A stretch of DNA of 64,000 nt from Bradyrhizobium sp. BR13661 (GCF_029892425.1 NZ_JARXWB010000026.1:50091-114090); one strand, 5' to 3'; positions 15,977-25,406 are shown, numbered from the stretch's first letter. Notes: generated by a model not told the origin, from the sequence alone. Translations and numbers: made by a program.

Positions 15977-17359
15977 ATGTCCATGCTGCCCAATTCGCAA
16001 GAAGCCCGGGATGTGGCCTACCAGCTCCATGCCTACACCAACGCCCGCGCGCATCAGCAGGCTGGTCCTCTGGTGATCGAGCGCGGCGAGGGGCCCTACG
16101 TCTTTGACGCGTCGGGCAAGCGCTATTTCGAGGCGATGGCGGGTCTGTGGAGCGTCGGGCTCGGCTTCAACGAGAAGCGGCTGGTCGAGGCTGCGCACAA
16201 GCAGATGCAGGCGCTGCCGTTCTATCACACGTTCTCGGCCAAGTCGCATGGGCCCTCGATCGACCTCGCCGAGAAGCTGGTCGCGCTCGCGCCTGTGCCG
16301 ATGAGCAAGGTGTTCTTCACCAATTCCGGCTCGGAAGCCAACGACACCGTCCTCAAGCTGATTGCCTATCGCTCGAACTCGCTGGGCCAGCCCCAGAAAA
16401 AGAAGATCATCAGCCGCATGCGCGCCTATCACGGCGTCACCATCGCATCCGCAAGCCTCACTGGCTTGCCGAACAATCATCGCTCGTTCGACCTGCCGCT
16501 GCCGAACATCCTGCACACGGGCTCGCCGCACTTCTACAAGGACGGCGCGCCCGGCGAGACCGAGGAGGCGTTCGCGACGCGCCGGGCCGAGGAGCTCGAC
16601 GCGTTGATCCAGAAGGAAGGACCCGACACGATCGCGGCCTTCTTCGGCGAGCCGGTCATGGGCGCGGGCGGCGTCATCGTGCCGCCGGCGACCTATTGGG
16701 ACCAGATCCAGGCGGTCCTGAAGAAATACGACATCCTGCTGATCGCCGACGAGGTGATCTGCGGGTTCGGCCGCACCGGCAAGATGTTCGGCTGCGAAAC
16801 TTACGGCATCAAGCCCGATGCGATGGTGGTCTCCAAGCAGATCACCTCGAGCTATTTCCCGCTGTCGGCGATCATCATGAACGACCGCATGTTCGAGCCG
16901 ATTGCGGACGAGAGCAACAAGATCGGCGTGCTCGGCCACGGCTTCACCGCCGGCGGTCATCCGGTGGGCTCGGCAGTCGCGCTGGAAAACCTCAAGATCA
17001 TCGAGGAGCGTGGCCTCGTCGCGCATGCCGCCGAGCTCGGCGGCTACATGCAGGGCCGCTTGCGCGAACTCACCAGCCATCCGCTGGTCGGCGAGGTTCG
17101 CGGCGTCGGCATGATCGCAGCGCTCGAGCTTGTGCTCGACAAGGGCCGCAAGACTGCGGCCGCGACGCCCGGTGCGGTCGGCGGCATGGCCAGCCGCATG
17201 CTGCAGGAGCGCGGCGTGATCGCGCGCAACATGCTCGACGCCATCGCCATCTGCCCGCCGCTGATCGTGACTAAGGCTCAGGTCGACGAGCTGGTCGCGG
17301 CGATTACGGGCGTGCTTGATGACATGAAGCCTGAGGTCGCGAAGCTGCCGCAGGCGTAG
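15977..17359 (+). CDS. class III (omega-type) aminotransferase
   Basis: Encodes 460 residues from ATG 15977; an ATG at 15953 would add eight residues. A PLP enzyme of the ornithine/omega-aminotransferase class. Motifs: FEAMAGLWSVGLGF, FFTNSGSEANDTVLKL (phosphate site), RMRAYHGVTIASASLTG, IADEVICGFGRTG with the PLP-binding Asp, and VVSKQITSSYFPLSA with the Schiff-base Lys. Length and motifs resemble putrescine-pyruvate or taurine-pyruvate type enzymes. The amino donor cannot be assigned. It is preceded by a 157-base gap and stands alone. Confidence 0.9.
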   Translation: MSMLPNSQEARDVAYQLHAYTNARAHQQAGPLVIERGEGPYVFDASGKRYFEAMAGLWSVGLGFNEKRLVEAAHKQMQALPFYHTFSAKSHGPSIDLAEKLVALAPVPMSKVFFTNSGSEANDTVLKLIAYRSNSLGQPQKKKIISRMRAYHGVTIASASLTGLPNNHRSFDLPLPNILHTGSPHFYKDGAPGETEEAFATRRAEELDALIQKEGPDTIAAFFGEPVMGAGGVIVPPATYWDQIQAVLKKYDILLIADEVICGFGRTGKMFGCETYGIKPDAMVVSKQITSSYFPLSAIIMNDRMFEPIADESNKIGVLGHGFTAGGHPVGSAVALENLKIIEERGLVAHAAELGGYMQGRLRELTSHPLVGEVRGVGMIAALELVLDKGRKTAAATPGAVGGMASRMLQERGVIARNMLDAIAICPPLIVTKAQVDELVAAITGVLDDMKPEVAKLPQA

Positions 17360-17403
17360 GGGGCTCTCTTCGCTCGCAGTGGCGGCGGGGCAGGCAGCGG
17401 GCT

Positions 17404-18552
17404 TTAAGCCCGCTGAACCCCGATCACGCGACCCTTCTCGATCGCCAGCGCCAGCTCGCCGCGCTTGAGCTTCAGCGCGGCATCGCCGAACAGCTCGCGG
17501 CGCCAGCCGCGGAGCGCCGGGACGTCGGCCTCGTCATCGGCTGCGATCTCCTCGAGATCGTCGACGGTCGCGATCACCTTGCTCGCCACCGCATGGCGTT
17601 CGGCGGTCATGCGCAGCAGCACCTTCAACAGCTCGACGGTCGCGGCGCCATTGTTGTTGTTGCGCGGCTTCTCCAGCTTCGGCAGCGCCGACAGATCCCG
17701 CGCCAGCCCGCGCTCGACGGCGGCGACGATATCCGCGCCCCATTTGGACTTCTCAAAGCCCTTCGGCACCGAGCGGAGATGCGCAAGCTTCTCCAGCGTG
17801 TTCGGCGCGTGGGTGGCGATGTCGCTGACGGCTTCGTCCCGCAGCACGCGGCCACGCGGCACGTCGCGGCTCTGCGCTTCCTGCTCGCGCCAGGCCGCGA
17901 CCTCCATCAGCACCGCGAGGTCCTTCGGCTTGCGCACCCGCGTCTTCAGCCGCTCCCAGGCGCGCTCGGGGTGGAAGTCGTAGGTCTTGGGCGAGGTCAG
18001 GATTTCCATCTCGATGGAGACCCATTCGCTGCGGCGGCGCTTCTTCAGATCGGCGTCGAGCGCGGCGAACACGTCGCGCAAATGCGTGACGTCGGACACC
18101 GCGTAGTGCATCTGCTCTTTGGTCAGCGGCCGGCGCGACCAGTCGGTGAAGCGATGGGTCTTGTCCGGGCGGTGGCCGGTCACCTTCTCGACCAGCGCGT
18201 CATAGGCGATGCTGTCGCCATAGCCGAGCACCATGGCCGCGACCTGGGTGTCGAACACCGGGTGCGGGATGATGTTGGCCTGGTGCCAGATGATTTCGAT
18301 GTCCTGGCGCGCGGCGTGAAACACCTTCAGCACGGCCTCGTTGGCCATCAGCTCGAAGAACGGCTTGAGGTCGATGCCCTTGGCCAGGGTGTCGATGACA
18401 ACAGCTTCCTCGGGGCTCGCCATCTGCACCACGCACAACAGCGGGTAGTAGGTGGTCTCGCGCAGGAACTCGGTATCGACGGTAATAACGGGATGCTTGG
18501 CCAGCCGGCTGCAGGCAGCCGCGAGGTCAGCGGTGGTGGTAATCAAATCCAT
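17404..18552 (-). CDS. rnd: ribonuclease D
   Basis: Encodes 382 residues, the usual length. The DEDDy exonuclease domain is complete: VDTEFLRETTYYP (Exo I), FHAARQDIEII (Exo II) and HYAVSDVTHLRDVF (Exo III with Tyr). An HRDC domain follows at about 210-290. The enzyme trims the 3' ends of tRNA precursors. It converges on the aminotransferase with 44 bases between stops. Confidence 0.96.
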   Translation of the reverse strand: MDLITTTADLAAACSRLAKHPVITVDTEFLRETTYYPLLCVVQMASPEEAVVIDTLAKGIDLKPFFELMANEAVLKVFHAARQDIEIIWHQANIIPHPVFDTQVAAMVLGYGDSIAYDALVEKVTGHRPDKTHRFTDWSRRPLTKEQMHYAVSDVTHLRDVFAALDADLKKRRRSEWVSIEMEILTSPKTYDFHPERAWERLKTRVRKPKDLAVLMEVAAWREQEAQSRDVPRGRVLRDEAVSDIATHAPNTLEKLAHLRSVPKGFEKSKWGADIVAAVERGLARDLSALPKLEKPRNNNNGAATVELLKVLLRMTAERHAVASKVIATVDDLEEIAADDEADVPALRGWRRELFGDAALKLKRGELALAIEKGRVIGVQRA

Positions 18553-18668
18553 GAACGGCCCATGACACTTGATATCAGCCGTTCTGCCGAAAGCGCTGTG
18601 ATGTCAAGGGGCTCTAAGCGAATTCGAGCCTTGCATCCGCCCGGAATCGCTTCCCTGGGCCGAAATTC

Positions 18669-18800
18669 CTATTCGTAGCGGACCCGGCCGGAGGATTTCC
18701 GGGCGCAAGGCAGCGCCACCACGATCAGGCACATGCCAACCAGCGCCAACCCTAAGAACTCGAAAACCAACAAATCCACGGCGGAAATCTCCAGAAACAT
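18669..18800 (-). CDS. possible small single-pass membrane protein
   Basis: Encodes 43 residues from ATG 18800. There is one uninterrupted hydrophobic segment (about residues 7-31, LLVFEFLGLALVGMCLIVVAL) followed by a basic tail PCARKSSGRVR, the layout of a type of small membrane protein with the tail in the cytoplasm. No good ribosome site precedes the ATG. It lies between the dispersed repeat and rnd. It could also be chance. Confidence 0.35.
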   Translation of the reverse strand: MFLEISAVDLLVFEFLGLALVGMCLIVVALPCARKSSGRVRYE

Positions 18801-19278
18801 CGGTCAATTTGTCGGGGCGGCGTTGAGGGTCTGTTAATTCCGATGGTTACCGGCGGCGGGCCGGTCGGGATGGTGGACGGGGGGTTAATGGGGGGCCAGC
18901 CCGGAGCGATGCGGGGCGGTTGCTTCCCTTGCGGGCTCGCGCTCCGGCAAGAAATGAAAAACAACCCCATGCACAGTAGACGCGCGATTGCTCGCCGGTG
19001 CGAGGTCCGCGCGGCCAGGTCATTGCAGCGTCGAGCAAATCGGCGGCAAACGGGCAGGGATCGCGGCATCTGCGGCGCGGGTTCGTTTTCGCGATCAGCC
19101 TGCCGTCAGTCGGTCGCGATTTAGAGTTGCGAGATTTCGTATTTTTCGAATATCGTTTGACGCGTCGGGCAAAACAGTGGCATTATTCCATGCTCGCGCC
19201 GGGGATAACGCAGCCGAACGGTGATCTGCTGAATGGCCGTTCAAACTGAAGGCTGAAGGCTCACATTGAGCCGATGCT
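18801..19278. other. intergenic stretch holding a dispersed repeat
   Basis: No gene is supported in these 478 bases. The stretch contains the dispersed repeat described separately (18958-19177) and a GC-rich flank at 18840-18940. Short frames here lie in the repeat and do not look like protein. Confidence 0.5.
18958..19177. repeat. dispersed repeat, copy 1
   Basis: Bounded by a 22-base motif containing CAACCCCATGCACAGTAG (18958-18979) and a second motif CGTCGGGCAAAACAG (19163-19177). Both motifs occur again, in the same order and orientation, at 60287-60397. The stretch just before the second motif (19141-19162) also matches the other copy in most positions, while the interior differs in length and sequence. 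I recognise the end motifs as common in Bradyrhizobium intergenic DNA. Confidence 0.7.
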
Positions 19279-20289
19279 TTACGGGACAGCATCGGCAGAC
19301 ACGCAATCGGTGATCAGAGAATCGATTCCGCGTATGAATGTCCCTGACCAACGTTGGGCACTTGACCAGGTCAGATGGGAGGTGTCGATCGTTTCCAGTC
19401 CGGTTAATTCCGGCAATTCCGCCCGCGTACCCAGAAGATGGCTGAGTTCGCGCGTATAAGGCTTGGCTTCGTGGACCGAGTTCGGAACGTGGGTCAGGAC
19501 CACGCATTCTGGCCGCGCACCGGCCGTCTCCAAAAAACGCCGGGCATTTTCTTTCCATGCTAGGGCGTGGTCGCGTCCCAGCACCATCCGCTTGGATCCG
19601 TCATTCGGGATGCGCCCGGCTTCAGGTGGTTGATACAGGTCGCGCCAAATCCAGGAGCCATCCTTCTCTGATCGATATATGACCTTAAACTGCGAGGAGC
19701 AGAGCATAGCGAGCAGGTCACAGGCTTTCGGTTGCAACCTGTTGAAATAGCTTTTTGTCAGGTAATCCCATCTGGTCCGGATCAGCCTCAGGGCGCGGCC
19801 CAGAAAGGACCCGGACTGATCGACAAGAGGAAACGCGACCTCAGATAATTCGTTGTCGAAGAACGGGTCGGTGTCGATCACCAGAACCTTCGGCTTCAAA
19901 TGGTACTTCTCGATCAATCTCGTTGCGAAGCCGCTCGATTCTCCATAAGCAAATCCGATGATGTAGAAGGGGATCGAACGCTCGTTGAAATAGTTTCTTA
20001 TCTCATCTGTGGAGAAGCCGAACTGGGCTCGGCTGTTTCCCAGAAAAAGCACTTTGGCTTTCTTGAGTTCTTCGACTGCCTCAGGCTCCAGGTCCAAATA
20101 ATAGGCACCGTGTTCGTAATCTCCGTAGCGGGGGGATTGGCAAAACGCCAGGAAGGTTTTTGGCTCTCGATATAGCTTGCAGCCCGCGACATCCATTCCC
20201 CAATCTAGGAGTCGATACGTCAGCCCCGCGGTCACGCCGGTCGTTATGAACAAGACAAGATAGATGAGTAACGCTTTTCGGCCAGGCAT
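19279..20289 (-). CDS. SGNH-type partner of a polysaccharide O-acetyltransferase
   Basis: Encodes 336 residues from ATG 20289, placed two bases after the stop of the MBOAT gene. A signal-anchor helix occupies residues 5-24. GNSRAQFG with Ser86 fits SGNH block I, and DTSH in the last 40 residues fits the D-x-x-H block. This is the layout of AlgJ/AlgX/PatB-type proteins, which receive acetyl groups from an MBOAT protein and pass them to a polysaccharide in the periplasm. The base composition is clearly lower in GC than the surroundings. The glycan target is unknown. Confidence 0.7.
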   Translation of the reverse strand: MPGRKALLIYLVLFITTGVTAGLTYRLLDWGMDVAGCKLYREPKTFLAFCQSPRYGDYEHGAYYLDLEPEAVEELKKAKVLFLGNSRAQFGFSTDEIRNYFNERSIPFYIIGFAYGESSGFATRLIEKYHLKPKVLVIDTDPFFDNELSEVAFPLVDQSGSFLGRALRLIRTRWDYLTKSYFNRLQPKACDLLAMLCSSQFKVIYRSEKDGSWIWRDLYQPPEAGRIPNDGSKRMVLGRDHALAWKENARRFLETAGARPECVVLTHVPNSVHEAKPYTRELSHLLGTRAELPELTGLETIDTSHLTWSSAQRWSGTFIRGIDSLITDCVSADAVP

Positions 20290-20291
20290 GG

Positions 20292-21728
20292 CTAAAACCG
20301 GAAATACAGAAACACCGTCGGCTTCGTCAACATACCTGCAATAGCGACGCCAAACAGGCATCCAACCGCAATCGCCCAAGGTCCACTTGGTCGCCACCTC
20401 AACCACGTCGCAGAACCATTTCGCCAATCAAGCGAGAAGATCTCCTGGCTGTTGGGCGCGAACAGGGCGATGGAAGACAATGCCACGATCCAGCCCATCA
20501 TCGTGTGAAGACTGGCGATGGTGGGGCCGGCAAATCCATGCAGCCCGAGCATGCTCCTCCAGAGCAGAAGCGCTGAATCGAATGTCTCGGCGCGGAAGGG
20601 CACCCACGCAACGGCAACGAGAAGAAGAGTGAGAGCCCAACTCAGCGGGCGCGGCAGTGTGGACCGCAACCGCTCCGGGAGCTCTCGCCAAAGGTGGTTG
20701 AGCAGAAGTCCAACGCCGTGAATCGCGCCCCAAATGGCAAAATTCCAGCTCGCCCCATGCCAGAGCCCGCCAAGCACCATCGTGATCATTAGGTTGACGT
20801 GACGTCGCAACGGGCCTTTGCGGTTTCCGCCAAGCGAGATGTAGAGGTAGTCACGCAAGAAGCGCGATAGCGTCATATGCCACCGCCGCCAGAATTCGAT
20901 CAGCGAATCGGCCTTATAGGGCGAGTTGAAGTTGATCGGGAAGGTGATGCCCATCATCAACGCCAATCCGATTGCCATATCGGAATACGCGGAGAAGTCG
21001 AAATAGATCTGAAGAGCGTAGCTGATGACGCCGGTCCAAGCATCGCCAAAGGTCACCGGCGAGCCCGCTGTTGCCATTCTGAATGGCGCCTCAACGTAGG
21101 TCGCAATGCTGTCAGCAAGCATCACCTTCTTGAAAAGTCCCGCCGACAACCAGGCCAAGCCGTGCAAAAGGGAGGTCAACCGCGGTTGAAAGACTTCCGG
21201 ATTGTTGAATTGCGGCATCATCTCCTTGTGATGCAAAATGGGGCCCGCAATGAGATGTGGGAAGTAGGTGACAAATAGGCCGTACTTCAACGGCTCATAC
21301 TCACGCGCAACCTTACGATACGCGTCGACCAGGAATGCGATTTGGGTGAACGTGTAGAAGGAGATGCCGATCGGCAGGGGAATGTCCACATGAGGGACCG
21401 AGAGTCCCGTCAACCATCCAAAACTGCCAAGCAAAAACGATGTGTACTTGAACACGCCAAGCAAAAGAAGATTTCCAGTGACCCCAATAAACAGCAGCCG
21501 CCTGCTGTTGAACCGAGCCAATTCGCGTCCGACGAAAAAGTTGAAGGTGGCAGACGCGAGGACGAGAGGCACTAGTCGCCAGGGATTGTCCCATCCGTAG
21601 AAAACAAGCGACGCCAAAAAAGCCCATCCGATGGCAGCCTGGCGCAATCCGAGCAATCCCAAAAAGAAAAAGCCGATCAATACGATGGGAAGAAAGGCAA
21701 AAATGAATTGCACCGAATTGAATAACAT
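20292..21728 (-). CDS. MBOAT family membrane O-acyltransferase (AlgI-like)
   Basis: Encodes 478 residues from ATG 21728; an upstream in-frame start at 21758 is less likely. About ten to twelve membrane segments. AlgI/DltB signatures are present: LPIGISFYTFTQIAFLVD, YFPHLIAGPI, and FWRRWHMTLSRFLRDYLY with His284. The catalytic histidine lies in GGLWHGASWNF (His324). Such proteins move acetyl groups from a cytoplasmic donor across the membrane to a periplasmic SGNH partner, here the next gene. The lower GC content suggests the pair was acquired together. Confidence 0.9.
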   Translation of the reverse strand: MLFNSVQFIFAFLPIVLIGFFFLGLLGLRQAAIGWAFLASLVFYGWDNPWRLVPLVLASATFNFFVGRELARFNSRRLLFIGVTGNLLLLGVFKYTSFLLGSFGWLTGLSVPHVDIPLPIGISFYTFTQIAFLVDAYRKVAREYEPLKYGLFVTYFPHLIAGPILHHKEMMPQFNNPEVFQPRLTSLLHGLAWLSAGLFKKVMLADSIATYVEAPFRMATAGSPVTFGDAWTGVISYALQIYFDFSAYSDMAIGLALMMGITFPINFNSPYKADSLIEFWRRWHMTLSRFLRDYLYISLGGNRKGPLRRHVNLMITMVLGGLWHGASWNFAIWGAIHGVGLLLNHLWRELPERLRSTLPRPLSWALTLLLVAVAWVPFRAETFDSALLLWRSMLGLHGFAGPTIASLHTMMGWIVALSSIALFAPNSQEIFSLDWRNGSATWLRWRPSGPWAIAVGCLFGVAIAGMLTKPTVFLYFRF

Positions 21729-22246
21729 AATGAGATTCCACTCTGCCCGTGGCAGCAACCGGCTTTGAGCGCTTTGGGAGAGACGATCCGGGGGGCTTTG
21801 CCATCTGCTGTGACGATCATCGCAAGTTCATTAGCTCCAGCGATGATCTCTCGGGCACTCGCTTCAATGTGATAGTTCAGAGTTGACGATAATCAGCGCG
21901 GTCCGACGAGCAAAGTGAATTGTTTCTTTCAGCCCCGGCGCTGCTGAATCGTCAGCGTCAATCACTGACCGGCTTGCGCCTGACGCCGGGTGACAGTGGT
22001 TGGCGTTGCGATAGCTTGCTTCTGCCGCTTGTGCCCGCGCTCGCTGGCTTGAGGACGCGTACGGTCTGGCGCTTGATCCAGGCGCGAAAGCGGTCGAGTC
22101 GGTAAAGCCGCTTGGTCCGCCGTTGCTCGACGAGCGAAAGCGGAAGTGTGCCACTATCGCTCAACAAATAGAAAAGGTGGGCACGACGCTTGCGCGCCTT
22201 TGCCCACCCTTGAGAGACCGCGTTCGTGGCTCGGAGCTACCCAGCC
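21729..22246. other. intergenic stretch between the acetylation island and the ABC operon
   Basis: No recognisable gene in about 520 bases. A leftward frame at 21958-22167 is basic and Arg-rich, but it has no family resemblance or good start. A direct repeat GCGAAAGCGG occurs twice (near 22084 and 22134). The hairpin at 22176-22208 lies here. Possibly the scar of an insertion. Confidence 0.4.
22176..22208 (-). terminator. hairpin after the solute-binding protein gene
   Basis: GGTGGGCA (22176-22183) pairs with TGCCCACC (22201-22208) across a 17-base loop that has its own GC-rich fold. It lies 38 bases beyond the stop of the leftward gene, followed on the minus strand by TTTTC. This hairpin type recurs in Bradyrhizobium and is likely a terminator. 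Confidence 0.6.
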
Positions 22247-23578
22247 TTACGGCAGCTTCAGCGAGGTCTCGGCGTTGTACGGCTTCAGCGTCTCGTCGGC
22301 GGCCTTCTGGGCGGCGACGAGGGCTTCCTTCGGCTGCTTCTTGCCGTTGAGGACCAGCATCACCTCGTCCTCGAGGTTCTTGCGCACCGGCACGGTTTTG
22401 TAGGTCGCGAACCACGGCTTTGCGACGTCGAGCTGCTCGACGGCGGTCTTGGCGTCCGGGTTCTTGTTCAGGAACTCGACCATGTCAGGCGTCTTGTAGG
22501 CGGCCATGTTGGGCGCGAAGTAACCCGTGGCGCGGCTCCACCAGGCGCTCTTCTCGGGCGAGGTCATCCACTTGATCAGCGTCCAGGCGGCCTTCTGCTT
22601 GTCGGCTTCGACGCCCGCCGGAATGATCAGCGAGGCGCCGCCGATCGGCACGGCGTTGCGGACGTTGCGCGGGATGAACGCGACCTTGTAGGCGAACTTG
22701 GCGTTCTCACGCACGTAAGTGAGCGAGCCCGTCGACAGCATCATCATCGCGGCATTGCCCGAGATGAAGGAGGTGCTGACGGCAGGGCCGGGCGTGGCGC
22801 CGGGCGGGTGGACCTTGTGCTTGCTGACGAGGTCGTTCCACCAGGTCAGCGCGCCGAGCATCGAAGGCGTGTCGTAATAGACCTCGCCGCCGAACTCCTC
22901 GTTGTAGTAGCGCCCGCCATTGCTCATGGTGAGCGTTTCCATCATCCAGCCGCAATAGTCATAGGCGCAGGGGATCGCGATACCCCATTGGGTGACCTTG
23001 TCGCCCTCGCGCTTGGTGAGCTTCTTGGCCCAGTCGGTGAGCTCGGCCCAGGTCTGCGGCGGCTTGCTCGGATCGAGACCGGCTTCCTTGGCCTTGTCGG
23101 CGTTGATGTAGAGCAGCGGCGTCGAATTGTGGAACGGCACGCCGTAGACCGAGCGGTCGATCACCGCGTTACCCTGCAGCGCCGGGAAGAACTGGCCCAA
23201 GAACTTTTCCTTGGTGCTGCCGTCGGCGGCGATGAGGCCGTCGAGATTGGTCAGCTCGTTCTCGATCTGCATGTCGAGCAGGAAGTTGGCCGACATGATC
23301 ACGGCGGCCGGCGGCTTGCCGGCCTTGATCGAGGCGCGCGTCTTGATCAGCGTGTCGTCATAGGAGCCGGTGTAGACCGCGGTCGCCTTGACGTCGGGAT
23401 GGGTCTCGTTGAACTCCTTGATCAGCGTGCCCATGTCGCGGGCGAGCTTGCCGTCGACGGGCACGGGGAAGAACAAGTCGATCTCGGTCGGACCTTCGGC
23501 CATTGCCGGGACGGCGAGGGCGCTGGCAAAAGAGCCTGCCATGGCGAGGCCGAGCATGAGCCTGCGGGAGAACAGCAT
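22247..23578 (-). CDS. extracellular solute-binding protein, UgpB/sugar type
   Basis: Encodes 443 residues from ATG 23578 with GGAG upstream. Residues 1-27 are a signal peptide (RRLMLGLAMAGSFASAL...AMA). The mature sequence starts TEIDLFFPVPVDGKLARDMGT, typical of family 1 binding proteins for sugars or glycerol-3-phosphate. The rest has the expected motifs GVPFHNSTPLLYIN and AWTLIKWMTSPEKSAWWS. It is the last gene of an operon with two permeases and a phosphodiesterase. UgpB-like substrates (sn-glycerol-3-phosphate or glycerophosphodiesters) fit the operon context. Confidence 0.88.
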   Translation of the reverse strand: MLFSRRLMLGLAMAGSFASALAVPAMAEGPTEIDLFFPVPVDGKLARDMGTLIKEFNETHPDVKATAVYTGSYDDTLIKTRASIKAGKPPAAVIMSANFLLDMQIENELTNLDGLIAADGSTKEKFLGQFFPALQGNAVIDRSVYGVPFHNSTPLLYINADKAKEAGLDPSKPPQTWAELTDWAKKLTKREGDKVTQWGIAIPCAYDYCGWMMETLTMSNGGRYYNEEFGGEVYYDTPSMLGALTWWNDLVSKHKVHPPGATPGPAVSTSFISGNAAMMMLSTGSLTYVRENAKFAYKVAFIPRNVRNAVPIGGASLIIPAGVEADKQKAAWTLIKWMTSPEKSAWWSRATGYFAPNMAAYKTPDMVEFLNKNPDAKTAVEQLDVAKPWFATYKTVPVRKNLEDEVMLVLNGKKQPKEALVAAQKAADETLKPYNAETSLKLP

Positions 23579-23589
23579 CGGATAATCTC

Positions 23590-24459
23590 CTATTTGATGC
23601 CTGAGGTGACGAAAGAGCTGATGAAACGCTTCTGGAAGATCAGGAAGGTGATGAGCAGCGGCGCGATCACCATCAGCGTGCCGGCGGCGATGGTGCCCCA
23701 GGCCTGCGTGCCTTCGGCCGTCTTGGTGAAGACGGAGAGGCCAACCGTGAGCGGTCGCTTGTCCGGCGAGTTGATCACCATCAGCGGCCACAGGAAGTCG
23801 TTCCAGTGGCTGGTGACGGAGATGATCGCAAACGCCGAGAAGCTCGGGATCGACAGCGGCACGTAGATATGGCGGATGCGCTGGATCAGGCTGGCGCCAT
23901 CGATCAGCGCGGCGTCCTCGAGCTCGGTCGGAATGGCCTCGAAGGCCTGGCGCATCAGGAAGGTGCCGAAGGCCGAGGCGAAGAACGGCATCATGACGCC
24001 GGCGAGCGTGTCGTAGAGGCCGAGCTGGACCACCAGGCTCAGGTTCGGCACGATCAGCAGCACCGGCACCAGCATCAGCTGCATCAGGAACAGATAGAAG
24101 ATCGGCGTCTTGCCGGCGAAGTCGAGCCGCGCAAAGGCAAAGCCCGCGAGCGTGATCGTGACGAACTGCACCAGGAGGATGCCGGTGCAGATGATCGTGG
24201 TGTTGAGGAGGTAGCGCGGGAAGTCGCCGATCTCCCAGGCATCCCTGATGTTGTCGAGCGTGGGTTTCAGGCTCGGCATCAGCTCGGCCATCAAATTAAT
24301 GCCGTCGGAGGCCGGGCGCAGTGTGGCCACGCCCATCCACAGGAACGGGATCAGCCAGGCGAGCGCGAGCAGGATCGTCAGCAGGAAGCCGAGCTTCGGT
24401 GTGATCTCGTTGCGCGTCGCGAGCGGGGCGTCCTTGTAGAGCTTGTCGATCAGCTTCAT
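23590..24459 (-). CDS. ABC transporter permease, UgpE/MalG type
   Basis: Encodes 289 residues with six membrane segments. The cytoplasmic EAA loop that contacts the ATPase is clear (EAIPTELEDAALIDGAS, about residues 190-206). The start ATG overlaps the stop of the upstream permease by four bases (ATGA), and the binding-protein gene starts 11 bases after the stop. It forms a heterodimer with the other permease. Confidence 0.93.
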   Translation of the reverse strand: MKLIDKLYKDAPLATRNEITPKLGFLLTILLALAWLIPFLWMGVATLRPASDGINLMAELMPSLKPTLDNIRDAWEIGDFPRYLLNTTIICTGILLVQFVTITLAGFAFARLDFAGKTPIFYLFLMQLMLVPVLLIVPNLSLVVQLGLYDTLAGVMMPFFASAFGTFLMRQAFEAIPTELEDAALIDGASLIQRIRHIYVPLSIPSFSAFAIISVTSHWNDFLWPLMVINSPDKRPLTVGLSVFTKTAEGTQAWGTIAAGTLMVIAPLLITFLIFQKRFISSFVTSGIK

Positions 24460-25406
24460 GGCCCGCCCTCGCGCTTCGCCATGGTGCGGAAGGAGAGTGC
24501 GGTGAGGGCCATCAGGGCTGCGAGCGTCAGCAGTGTCGCGGCCGAGGCCTTGCCGACGTCGAAATTTTCGACCGCCTGCTGGTAAATGTAGAACAGCACG
24601 AGATTCGTGGAGTTCGACGGACCGCCCTGGGTCAGGACGAAGACGTGGTCGACCTGCGTCACCGCGTTCAGCGTGGCGATCACGATCACGAACAGGAAAG
24701 TGGGCTTGAGCTCCGGCAGGATGATGTAGCGCAGCCTCTGATACGGACCTGCGCCGTCGAGATACGCGGCTTCCATCACGTCGTCCGGGACAGCCTGGAG
24801 GCCAGCCAGGAAGAACAGCATGTAGTAGCCGGCGTTCTTCCAGATCGTGATGATCATGATCGCGTAAAGCGCGATGTCGGGGTCGCCGAGCCAGTTCGGC
24901 AGCACCGGCAGCAGGCGGCCGATGTAATAGTCGAGCAGGCCGACATTGGGCAGGAAGATGAACAGGAACAGCGCGGACGCTGCGACCATCGGGATCAGCA
25001 CCGGCAGGAACAGCGCGGCGCGCAGCGCGCTGGTCACGACATTGGTGCGCGCCAGCGCCAGCGCGAACAACAACGCCAAGCCGATGCTCGGGATCGCGGT
25101 GCCCAGTGCATAGATGAGGTTGTTGACGACGGCGCCGGTGAAGGCGGGGTCCGCCAGCACCGCGGTGATGTTGTCGATGCCGACGAAGCGCAGCGGCGCC
25201 TTCGGCGTGGCGCGCTGGTAGAGCGCATCGATCAGCACGCGTCCCATCGCGCCATAGGTGAACAGCGCGAGGAAGATCAGCGAGGGCAGCAGCAGCAGAT
25301 AGGCGGGCAGCGAGGCTTTGAAGCGGGTGGTGAACCGCGTCACGATGTTCAGGCGCGGCGGCACCGCAGCCGCGACTGGGAGAGCCGCGGGGTCAGCGAG
25401 GCTCAT
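24456..25406 (-). CDS. ABC transporter permease, UgpA/MalF type
   Basis: Encodes 316 residues from ATG 25406, one base after the stop of the phosphodiesterase gene. There are six membrane segments and an EAA loop QAVPDDVMEAAYLDGAG. The partner permease, binding protein and phosphodiesterase are all in one operon. No ATP-binding subunit is encoded in the window, so a shared MsiK/UgpC-type ATPase from elsewhere is probably used. Confidence 0.93.
   Translation of the reverse strand: MSLADPAALPVAAAVPPRLNIVTRFTTRFKASLPAYLLLLPSLIFLALFTYGAMGRVLIDALYQRATPKAPLRFVGIDNITAVLADPAFTGAVVNNLIYALGTAIPSIGLALLFALALARTNVVTSALRAALFLPVLIPMVAASALFLFIFLPNVGLLDYYIGRLLPVLPNWLGDPDIALYAIMIITIWKNAGYYMLFFLAGLQAVPDDVMEAAYLDGAGPYQRLRYIILPELKPTFLFVIVIATLNAVTQVDHVFVLTQGGPSNSTNLVLFYIYQQAVENFDVGKASAATLLTLAALMALTALSFRTMAKREGGP

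Noticed and set aside
18843..19249. Several short frames around the dispersed repeat
   Set aside because: They lie in repeat DNA, overlap each other and lack ribosome sites and protein-like composition.
21864..22167. Two leftward Arg/Ser-rich frames before the ABC operon
   Set aside because: No family resemblance, no plausible start, and composition typical of noncoding GC-rich DNA.
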